From Seriola aureovittata (lineage: Eukaryota; Chordata; Actinopteri; Carangiformes; Carangidae), in the NCBI RefSeq assembly GCF_021018895.1, contig NC_079386.1, forward strand, positions 10,789,335-10,853,334: a DNA stretch of 64,000 bases, read 5' to 3'. Position 1 is the first letter of the stretch; each line of letters starts with the position of its first letter. The notes below the pieces were generated by a model that ran no database searches, was not told the origin of the DNA, and worked only from the letters and a program-made list of their open reading frames with translations. Shown piece after piece: positions 38,574 to 49,200 of this stretch. A program made the position numbers and the translations under genes.

Positions 38574-39668
38574 GTAGCTGTGTGTGTTTGTACACTCCTC
38601 GCGTCAAAGCAAACAGCAGCGAGCCAGTAAATGCTTTGTCCGGTAAAGAAAGTTTGGCTGCAGTTAGCTAACATTAGACGGACGGATTCCGAAACGTAGT
38701 GCTAACGTAATTAGCTAGGGAAGCTAGCGCAAAGTCCTAGCTAACACAGAAAAGACTGCGCTACACACTCGTTGCACAGCTGTTAGTTATTTGTTTATTA
38801 GCACATTTTGACCACAATGAAGTTATATTTATTAAGTTATGGTGGTGTTAATTGCCGACTCGGTGGCCCAGTTTGAGTGGGCCTCTTGCTCGACAAAATG
38901 GACGGGGCTAACGTTAGCAGTTTGAATGGTTTTTCGTGTTGTTTGTTTTTAGGGCTGCTGAACTCGGTTCATTGGGTTCCCTTCAAATTCCATATTTATG
39001 AGATATGGCTGTCTGTGGGAATATTTGTGTGATTCATTAAGTTGTAGTTAAACATCTGAACGTTAGTTTCAGCCCACAGAGCAGAAGGCCTGCTTTATTT
39101 TCATGAGAGGGAACTGGCATTTCCTGTGGCAGTAACCATTAATTCCTCTGTTAGACTGAAGTATTAAAATATTGACGTTACACCACTGAATCATCGTTTT
39201 TTTTTTCCCATTTTGGGAGTAAAAATAATGTTGTCCTTAATGTTTGTTGTTTGTATATTACAGTGTTCAAAAGACAGAATATTATTTTGGTATTTGAATC
39301 ATTTAAAATAATGTATAAAGCAAAAAAGCCAAACATCTTCATGTCCATCTTCTCAAATATGGGGAAACAAATTGAAGTAATTACTTTGTTGGCCTCTTGG
39401 AAATGCTTATTCACAATTTCCTGTCATTTTACAGACTAATCGATTAATCTAAAAGGTGGACAGTAGGTGATAATAAAAAGTAATTCTCTCAAAAATATTT
39501 AATTAACTTGGTGCATCTTGTCACATGGGGAGTTAAATAGAGATCGAGTTGTTACATACCTCACCAGTCTAGCACAAGTTCTTACTTCCTGTTTATCCCC
39601 ACATGTCTCCTGCACAGCTCTTCCCTCATTTTTTGCGGCTGGGAAAGGAGGGATATAACGACAGCATA

Positions 39669-42600
39669 ATGGAAGAGCAGAGCCTCGACAGTCTCCACCT
39701 GAGCCAGAACCTGCCTCTGAGCCAGGATTCATTTCGTGAGCTGTGGGAGAGTGTGTAAGTAATGTTTTGATAGTGGATAATATTTTTAAATTGTCAGTTT
39801 ACTCAAGAAAAGCTAACAGGATTGCTTGTTTGTTATTGCAGCGTTACTCCCTCCATTTCCACCATCCCAGCGGCAACAAGCGTGTCTGAGTGGAGGCCCG
39901 ATGGACAAATGTACATGCTGGTGAGCATGCCTACCCGTGCACTTGTTCTGTAAAATTAAACTGAACTGCTGCAGAGGAAAGCTTTCTATTGTCAATATTC
40001 AGATGATGGTAACACTAATCTGAACTTAATTTATTTATGGAGGCATAACTGACACTCTAATTTTTGTCCTTTTGCAGCAGTTACCTGAAGTGCTGACTGA
40101 AGGGTTTGATGAGAATCTGTTTGAGCTACCCCCAGAGACATTAACTAAAGATGGTGTTAATCCCCCGGCCTCCACCGTCCCAGTTACAACTGACTATCCT
40201 GGGGAATATGGATTTCAGCTTCGCTTTCAGAAGTCTGGCACAGCCAAATCCGTCACTTCCACTGTAAGTAACTCCAGGGCTGAGTGTTCAAAATTTAGAA
40301 ATTCTACTTACTTGTTGATTTTATTTTTTTATTTTTTTTTAAACTGACTGGTAAATCTTCTGCGCATTACTTGAAACGGTACATGTACCAGAGTACTTAT
40401 ATCTGTTCTGATCAATGTCCGACAAATGACCAACAACATCAGCAGCAGAAATCTGTGCTTGCTGCGTGTAGTGCATAATTTTATCAGAATTACACTCGAT
40501 CTAAATACTATATCAAAAATGGTACGCTAAACAGCACTCGCAGCAGATTATCCTGCAACCAAACACAAGTCTGCTGTTTGAGTCCCTCGCCTGAGACAAA
40601 AGAGATTCCAACAGCTGCTCAGCAGTGAGGCGCCATTCACTGTTAAACTGAGTTTCCTCCGTCCATAGTTTAATTTTTATATGAAAGAAACTCTGCTCCT
40701 TTTGAGTATTGTTTTAATTAAGCAAATTAAAATTAATTTATCTAACTTTCAAATTCTGACTTTTGAAAAGTTTAATTAACTCGCTGGCTGGTGTCTGACT
40801 TTGTCATCACCCATAAAGTTATTTAAAAGTTATAAAACATTGGAACCTGTTTTTGATTAACAGTAAAATAAAATATCTTACCTTGGCGACGCGTTAAAAA
40901 TCCGTTCTTTCGTATCCCTCATGGTGGCATTTGTATGGAATCTTATTCATTGTGACGATTCGCTAAATTTTAAGGTCTGTAGTCAGTCACAGTACTTGAA
41001 GAGCCAATGGCATCAATTTCTCTGCGATGACTCAAGCAGCAGCGCGCCCTGATTGGGTAGTTTAGTTTAGGGTTAGGGTGGTCTGCACTGAAACTCCCGC
41101 CCCTGCGACTTGTGCTGTGCTCTGTGAAAGAAGTGCAGTCTGATGGTAAAGTACTGCCCTGACATGACGGGACATGTTCCTGCACTGTCTTGCTCCAGCA
41201 TTGAAATGGTTAAAAATAGACGAAAGCAGGTAAAAAATTTGTTTTTCTATGTGATTAATTTGGGATGACTGATCAGGAAAGCTTAATATCGTCACCTTCC
41301 TAAAATAATGGCCTAAGTCATGTTTTGACAAAAATGTTTTTTTTTGCCTAAATCACCCCCTCATGATGCTGGCCACCTCTGGTAAAATCGCCTGAATCCT
41401 CAGTTGAGGGGAACATGCAATTCTACCCCCGGTTGTATAATGGCCTATGTCAAAAGTGTGACTCTTTTGTTGAGTTTTTTGTGTTTCCTGAAAAACCTGA
41501 AAAAATGACTTAGGCCATTATTTTAAGAGGGTGTCGATATGTAGTTTGTGTTTGGTTTTCTTAGAGTAGAAAGTGTAGTTTACGTGAATTTGATCAAACT
41601 TCAAGGATAGTGTCTTAGTCTCTGCCCGTTTTTACTGAAGCAGATTTCAGACGACTGCTCGGTTTTATTTAATCCTCTCATGTTCTCACAGCTCTGCTTC
41701 CCCACAAATGTACAGACAATAAGGTGTCTGGCTTTCTCCCTGTGTTCCTCTCAGTTTTCGGAGCTTCTCAACAAGCTCTACTGCCAGCTGGCAAAAACCA
41801 CCCCTGTGGAAGTGCTGGTGAGCAAGGAGCTTCCTCAGGGTGCTGTCCTCAGGGCCACAGCAGTTTATAAGAAGACGGAGCATGTGGCTGATGTGGTTCG
41901 CAGATGTCCACATCACCAGAATGAAGATAGTAAGTAGAAATGTTTCAGTGAAAAATTTGCTTGTATATGCAGTGGAAGAATCTGATTGTGAGTATAATAA
42001 AGCCGAGATGATTTTAATTAAAACATTTATTTTTTCCTGTTCAGCTGCAGAGCATCGCAGCCATCTGATCAGAGTGGAAGGCAGCCAGAGAGCTCAGTAT
42101 TTTGAAGATCCACACACAAAGAGGCAGAGTGTGACGGTCCCTTATGAGCCCCCCCAGGTACTGCTGCCCCACTTGATCTGTCCGAAGGGGAACATGTCTA
42201 CACTGTCTACAACTTTTTTCTTTTTACCCATTCGCATTTCCTATGATGTGACCTTTTAAACATCATGTATGTGAGTATATGAACTTTGAAATGGCTCCGG
42301 TGCTTACAAAAACATAAGTACATTTTCTGCATGAAAATGTCTTTCAACATAATACAACCTTTAAATTTTTTTTTTAATGAGAGGCCCGGGGCGGTTTCTT
42401 TAGGTTAAGTTATCATTTCACCCTAATTGTATAGACCTCAGCCAGCAGTGAATAAAAATTGTTATGATTTTCCTGTTTCAGTTGGGTTCAGAGATGACAA
42501 CCATCCTGCTGAGCTTCATGTGCAACAGCTCCTGCATGGGCGGCATGAACCGCAGGCCTATCCTCACCATCCTGACCCTCGAGTCTCCAGAGTAAGTGTT

Positions 42601-43964
42601 ACTTCTCTTTCTCCACATGTGTTGAGGGTGGAGGGAGTGCTGACGAATCTTTTCGGTGGGGGGGGGGGATGGGAGACGCAGTGTGAATGGATATGTTTGT
42701 TCACATTTTATTTAAACTGCTGTAAGTTTATTTTACTGCTCAGGAAGTCTTCAAGATGTCTTTGTTGATTTTTGTTCATGCAGTCCAGGAAGCATTTTTG
42801 ACCCTTTCTACTATGAATCTCCTTCCCAGGGGACTGGTGCTCGGCCGGAGATGCTTCGAGGTGCGTGTCTGCGCATGTCCAGGCAGGGACCGCAAAACAG
42901 AGGAGGACAACAGCACCAAGGCGCAGAACGGCACCAAGCAAACCAAAAAACGAAGTATGTCTTTGTTGGATTACACTGGACTTCAGTTTCCATCCTTGCT
43001 TTCTGTTTCCTTGCTAACCTCACTTTGGTTTGTTTAGAGAGCACTCCTGCCCCTGACTCGACTTCTGTGAAGAAGTCCAAGTCTGCCTCCAGTGCAGAGG
43101 AGGAAGACAAGGATGTCTATGTTCTGCGTGTAAGTAAAGATGCATACTGTTGCAAAGCTAGATTTCCTCACAAGGTTTTCCACGCTGTGAATAATTTTCC
43201 TATGATCTCTGTTGCAGGTTCATGGTCGTGAGCGTTATGAAATGCTAAAGAAAATCAACGATGGTCTGGAGCTGCTTGACAAAGAAAGGTAAGAAATGAA
43301 TCCACTTCCTAGGCATCAGAACAACCTCAATTACTTTTAGTGGGCCAAACTTCTAGCTCGATTGTTCAAGACTGATCCACGCATGTAGCCTGTCATTATC
43401 TTGGCTGCAGTTGAGAGTTTGAGCCTTTGTTGCAATGAACAAGTTGTACAGTCTTCAGAACAACGCGTTGCCCAGAAGCTGTGGCTAAATGCTGAACCTT
43501 TATTACTGTTTTTTGTCGAGATCACCTGCCACTAGAGGTCACTGTGTGTAATGATTAAACATGACTTTAACACTGCAGCAGATCACTGTAATATTTCTGA
43601 ACAGTAGGGTCTTTCACTATGTATGCTTTAAAAAAAAAAAAACAACTAAAATAACTGAGCTAATAAACATTCACAAACACTTTGCAAACAGTTACAATGT
43701 TTTGATATTACATTGCGGTTTATGCTGCAAACACTATCTGCCAGAATAATTGTGAAGGATTCTCCAAGTTTGGTGTGGATGCACCCTCCAGTGTGTCCTA
43801 ACTTCAGTATTGTCATTAAAACCATTTCACATGCGTCACACCTTTTTGTCCTGCTCTCTCTCCACAGCAAAACCAAGTCCAAGGTCTCTGTGAAACATGA
43901 GGTCCCTCTGCCCTCCAGCGGAAAGAGACTCCTGCAGAGAGGAGAGCGGAGCGACAGTGACTGA
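39669..43964 (+). CDS. tp53: tumour suppressor p53
   Basis: A sequence-specific transcription factor of the DNA-damage response. Ten coding exons: 39669-39754, 39842-39920, 40078-40263, 41755-41929, 42045-42157, 42482-42591, 42830-42954, 43038-43129, 43218-43288 and 43868-43964, giving 377 aa. The transactivation domain carries the MDM2-binding FRELWESV (human FSDLWKLL). The DNA-binding domain (~85-280) holds the zinc ligands in VVRRCPHH and [18 protein letters not shown]. It also holds the DNA-contact arginines in [15 protein letters not shown] and DRKTEE. A bipartite nuclear signal (KKRKS...KKSKS) follows. The tetramerisation domain is [19 protein letters not shown] (~316-345). The C-terminus is shorter and less lysine-rich than in mammals and ends ERSDSD. 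Intron 4 (1.5 kb) is the longest internal intron and contains promoter-like sequence. Confidence 0.98.
41003..41216 (+). promoter_or_regulatory. tp53: candidate internal promoter in tp53 intron 4 with p53 response element
   Basis: Within intron 4 there are CCAAT at 41003-41007, an inverted CCAAT (GATTGGG) at about 41,051-41,057, and a GC box CCCGCCCC near 41,096. Two adjoining p53 half-sites with no spacer follow. GGACATGTTC at 41170-41179 matches RRRCWWGYYY perfectly; TGACATGACG at 41160-41169 keeps the CATG core with three flank mismatches. A weaker TGTCTTGCTC follows at about 41,186. Vertebrate tp53 genes are known to have a p53-inducible promoter in intron 4 (human delta133p53, zebrafish delta113p53). 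Motifs are seen in the sequence; function is inferred from the position. Confidence 0.55.
41286..41540. mobile_element. MITE-like element in tp53 intron 4
   Basis: About 255 bp is bounded by imperfect terminal inverted repeats of roughly 40 bp. The left end begins ATATCGTCACC and the right end finishes GGTGTCGATAT. The inner part of each arm shares a perfect 20-base block (AAAATAATGGCCTAAGTCAT at 41303-41322, its complement at 41503-41522). A diverged direct copy of that block (ATAATGGCCTATGTCA) lies at about 41,438. There is no coding capacity. A clear target duplication is not visible, so the superfamily is unknown. Confidence 0.6.
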
Positions 43965-45770
43965 GAAGCTTGTAGCCGTGATCATGAGGGAACAAACGTC
44001 ATCTCTTAATCCTTCCAAGCCATCACGTTTACTTCAGGTTTTTAACCGTTATTGGAACCCCAAGTCACCTCCTGCCTCACCTCATCACTTGAGCTGATAA
44101 CTTAACTGCCTGACCATTTACTGTACTGTACTGTACTGTACTGTACTGTACAGTGTCTTGCTGTTTATGACATATGCAAATGAATAAATGAGAGCAATTC
44201 ATACTGTAGGCAGGCCTTGCCTCCTCCTCACTGCTCTCATTGCATTAGTAGGTCCTGTGAAATAGCGGTGAGACCTTAATCTTTCTGTGATTGCAAGAAA
44301 CAGGATGTCGGGGTGGGACTTAAATTTGGGAAGGACTGGATTTAATCAGTGTTAATTTTGGCTGGGATTTTAATTTGAGTTTCATTGACTCCGTTTTTAA
44401 AATTTGTGTCAGTCTTGTCATTTATGATGCATTACATTTAGTTTATTTCGTAAGTAGATGAAAACCAAAGAGATTGTTTCTTGGTTTTTCAGTGACATTT
44501 ATTTTTTTATGTTTGTCAGAATATTGATTATTATCCGAATTGAGCAGTTTTGTCAGTTGAGTCCTGACTGAGGGAGACGTGTGACTGCAAAGGATCATAA
44601 TTGTAACAAGTCACTGCCATTTATTAGAAAAAGTGCAAAGTCACCCTTGTGAAACTTGAATCGGTGTTTACCTCCAATAATGTTGCTGTATTACTGCACC
44701 ACAGCCCAACACACATTTTCTGCAACAGATCCCAACACACAATTACTGCAGCACAGCACATACAATTTTACACATTTTTATGTACCTGTATGAGGAAATT
44801 CAGTCCATGTGTTGCTGTCCAGCTGTGATTAAATGTGCTGTGCAAGCTTACAAGACATTTATAGATAATAAAAAAAAAAAAAATAATAATAAAAAAAAAA
44901 GTTAATGAATGCACAGGTATGACTGGATGGTATTAACAATAATCTTATCTGTTCACATGTTAGTGGGGCTGTTTTGTTTTTATGCAAATTCTTTTTTTAC
45001 GTTATTTTTAATCAGATAGTTGTACATAGATTTTAGCCCCTTTTTTTTTATTTTAAAGATTTTCAAAAACCCGTACATTCTCCTCAGTGACACTTCCTCT
45101 TGGTGACGTTGCACATGGGGAACTTTTGCTAGAATTAACACTAGATTTGGTAGCTGAGGGGCTGGCTGGATCACCCCAAAAGCTCTTCACCATTTACTAC
45201 CTGTGTGTTTTGTTTTGTTTTTTTTATACACACTGGATGTTTGTGGGGAAAAAATGACGCCTCTGAGGAAGGAGAAGAGGAATTTTGCAAAACATACAGG
45301 AAAATCTCTCTGACATTTTGTTACAACACATAGGAACAGAGTATGACAAAACTTTTTTCATGGGATCTTTATGAGATTTATGAGGATGTTTATTCAGATA
45401 TCAAAAACAGGATTTTAGTTTTTAGTAACTATTGCTCACATAAACTGATAAAATGTGATGTTTTTGTTTTGGGCCTTCATTCACAGACCATGAAATTTGT
45501 CATTGATCAGCACTTCAGTTGATGTGACCAATCACTGTTAATTAATTAACCACTTTGTTTTTCACTGCCATGAAAGTATACTTAAGGCATTTTTTTCTGT
45601 ATCTTTTATAGATTATTTTGGGAAGATAGTTTTATATAAGATGTTTATCTTTCTATATTTGTCATTGTTTCATTGTTATTTTTTCATGGCTTTTTTTTTT
45701 TTTGTACTAATTTGCATTTTGTTACTCAAAGCTTTAAGCCTAAATAAATGCTCAATTTCATACAGTTCTC
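43965..45770 (+). other. tp53: tp53 3' UTR and flank
   Basis: AATAAA at 44183-44188 gives a 3' UTR of about 240 nt; another at 45743-45748 would allow a long 1.8 kb form. A pentanucleotide array lies at 44121-44150. The rest is AT-rich with A-runs (44,868-44,900) and no recognisable gene. Confidence 0.5.
44121..44150. repeat. (CTGTA)6 tandem repeat in tp53 3' UTR
   Basis: Six perfect CTGTA units between the tp53 stop codon and its first polyadenylation hexamer, so it is transcribed in every tp53 mRNA. Confidence 0.95.
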
Positions 45771-46222
45771 CTTGTATTCTATTCTGTTCTATTATAAATG
45801 TCTTCTTTCTTTGCCCCCCCCCCCCACACACACACACACACACACACATCACCTTTTTGAATTAGTACTTTGCATGTTGGATGCAAAACCAGCTGCATCT
45901 AATAGCGTTAATCTAGCCGGAGCTGAATGGAGTTTTGTGTTGCAAGTCAAATGTGCTGTTTATTACATGTTGATCTTCCATGTAGGTGGAACAGGTGTGT
46001 TGGTGTTCATATGACCACATTTTATACTGAGAGATTATTTCCTTCCCTGTTCAGACAGAGGATGCATCTGTAGCTTGGTGAGAAAGCAACCATTCAATTC
46101 AATTCAATTTTTAAAATTCATGTTTGTTTTGGATATATACTGTGAGGTTCTTACTGTTTTCTTGATTATTTTACAGTTGCTGTTCTTTGGTGAAATTATC
46201 TAAGGATCCACTGGAAGCCAAC
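45771..46222. other. intergenic region with C-run and CA microsatellite
   Basis: A poly-C run followed by CA repeats occupies about 45,814-45,848. No coding sequence is seen before the start codon of the next gene at 46223. Its promoter must lie here, but no clear TATA or CCAAT element is evident. Confidence 0.5.
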
Positions 46223-49200
46223 ATGACGTTATCTCTACAGGATTGTGTCTGTATTTTCCTATCATGGGGTGAGTCTAATTATTCTATTTCCAGCACTTTC
46301 TCAAGGCACAGTATTAGTTTAGTGCTGCAAATAATGATTGATGTTATCGATTAATCTGCTAGTTCACTTTTTGCGGTGACTATGAAACTTCCCAGAGCCC
46401 AATGTTTCGTATTCAATTTTTTAAAACCCAAACATATTTGGTTTATAACCACATGAAAGAGAGAAGAGCAGCCAATCCTTCATTTGAGCAGCTGATAGCA
46501 GTAAACAATGCAAAAAATAATTGACTATCAGAATTGATTAATTTTCTGTCCAACTGTTTGTTAAAGCTCTATAGGAGTTTCAGAGTTGAGGGGAAAGCAA
46601 ACACGGAAAAAACATTAGGAGAAACTATTCATAAAATGTAACTGACTGTCCATATGGGTGTGGTCTGATGATCAGGGTGATGTGGTTGTGTGTAGTGCAG
46701 AATTGTTAGGGTAGTTATCCTTAAAAGCTTAAAAGTTTAATTAAAAAATATTGTGATGTGAATTTATTTTAAGATGGGTGCTGGATCCATTTTTTTGCGA
46801 CTAAATTTAGAATCTTACCACCAGTTCTGAAAACAAAACAAGTGCAGTTCAGTCAAGTTAGTACTTTTGAGGTACATATTAAGAATCTGTGTATAATGTA
46901 TATGTTCTGTTTGTGGAATAATGGTAGAAATGTGTTCAGATATTCATTAATCAGAGGAGAAAATAACATGGCTGGCTGATTATGGCGCCAAAAATGTGCA
47001 CGTATTCAACTTTTTCTTGTGGTTTGGATATTAACTTGAACTGTGTGACCTTTGTCTGTTGTGTTTGTATGTTTCTGTCCAGCTCTAATGTTGATGTACA
47101 GCGCGGCAGAGCATGACTACTTCATCCAGCCAGGAAATCTCAACTGGAGCGGAGCTAGGAATCACTGCCAGGTACAGCATGAACCTGATGTACAGAAAAA
47201 GGGTGAAACATTAGGCCAGAATGTGTGAAAATCATTTAATGCTTAACGGTATATTTCCCTCAACAACTGAAAGAAACAGTTAGGCATTTTGTGAAATATT
47301 CTTTCATTGCTTTCTTGCCGAGACTGACGAGTTGATACCACTCTCATGTCTGTCATGTCGGCTAAATGTAAAGCTACAGAGACTAGAAAGACTGGAAACT
47401 GGGGCAAACAGCAAGTCTAGCTCTGTCCAAAGGTAGCACCAAATGTCAAGGCAATGTATCCAGTAGCTGACCAGATATTTCACTTTGGGAAGTCACTACA
47501 GTCTTAAGGATACAACCTCTGGGAACCATGAATTTCTTGTATGAAATTTTATACCAATCCATGTACCAGATGTGAAGGTTATTCAATGGATGAGCGGAAT
47601 TTTTGATGTGCTGGTTGCACTACTAGAAGAAAAGCCAGGGAATAACCAAAATCTTCAGGATTCATCCTTTGGGGACCATGAATCTCTGTCTGTACCTGTG
47701 AGCAATTTAACACTGGATTAAGATTCAATAAAATGCTACAGCAGACAGGATCTCCATATAATTCTGCCTGTAACCTTTCACGTCTCATCAGGTCTGTTTC
47801 AAAGACCTGGTCACTCTGACCCCTGGCAACACCCAGGGCATCGCCAGCAATCTCACTTCAGACTCCTGGGTTGGCCTTCGCAAGAACTTTTACCCCAGCA
47901 GCAATTCCACCAGTAACTCCAATAGGTCCTGGACCAGGTGGGCCAACGGGGATCCCCTCGCCTTCCAGAACTGGTACCCTGGTTGGCCTGTGTTCAAATC
48001 CCCCTTCCCCAAAAGAGACTGTTGCAGCTGCTCCTGCACCTGCCCAGCAGTTACAACCCCAAGGACGACAAGCTTCACCAGATACACAGAATTTACGACC
48101 CCGGATGTGACGAGCTTTAGCGGGTTTCAAGATGACACAACTGAAAATACAGTGAACGTAATAAACTCCACCGATGTCACCGGACACACGACCGATGTCA
48201 CCGGACACAGGACCAATGTCACTGAGCAACCTGTGACTGCAGTTACTGGACACGGGGAAACCGTTAGCGAATGTGTCCGATCACCTATGCTGATGCCTGA
48301 TGTCCCGGATCCTGATGAAAACTACATAGAAGACTCTTGTGTGGCCATGCTGAGCTTTGGGGCTTGGATTGAAAAGAACTGCTCAGAGCTTCTGCCTTTT
48401 ATTTGTTATGAAGGTAGGACTCATTTAAAGTCCCTTTGTTGTAGTTTCAGTTCTCACACAGCCCTACGCAGAACTGCTACAGGACGTAGCACGTGTGCAA
48501 CTTTAGGAGTGCAGCTGTCTCTGCACTTCATCCATACAGTGGCTTTCTCATAAAATTATAATATTCTATTATTATTATTATTTAATTATTGCTCTAGATA
48601 AAGAGTCCGTTGTTCTGCTGGTCTTTTTACTGTATAAATAAATTTTACATTTATTTGCATGTGACCTCATAAACACATTTTATTTCCCCCTTGTCACTTG
48701 TTTTTTTGGTGATATGACATATTTCATCCTCCACATGTCAACAGATATCCTCCAAGTTCCTGATTATTTCCTGATTATCCTGATATTATTATTTTTTTTA
48801 AACCCACACACAATAACAATCATTCATTCATCATTAATTTATGCTAAAAAGGTGCAGAAATGTTCATTCAAGTATTTTTATTGCAAATTGGATCAGATGA
48901 CACATCAGTCAACATGTACGTTGTCGAACCTTTTTTTGACACACAACAAATGTTCATTCTTTTCTTCAACATTTGTGACAACATGAGGAATTATTATGTG
49001 TTATCTTCTGCATCCTTCCTCAATTTGTCCATACTATTAATAAAGAAGACAAGTGTGACACTTACTATAACACTGTATTTTTATTTTCCTGGATATCTGA
49101 ATTTCTCTGCCAATTAACAATCATCGTCTCATGTCCGACCACAGATCATTTCGTTTGCAAAGCCGACGTGGATAACGTGACGTCCAGCACTGCTGATCTC

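Noticed and set aside
47858..48253. A 131-codon antisense open frame
   Set aside because: It is the complement of the Thr/Pro-rich lectin exon; the sense frame has splice sites and domain motifs.
48140..48260. Thr-rich insert as a possible retained intron
   Set aside because: It is a multiple of three, has no stop, encodes an ordered 21-bp repeat in frame, and lacks convincing GT...AG ends that would rejoin the lectin fold.
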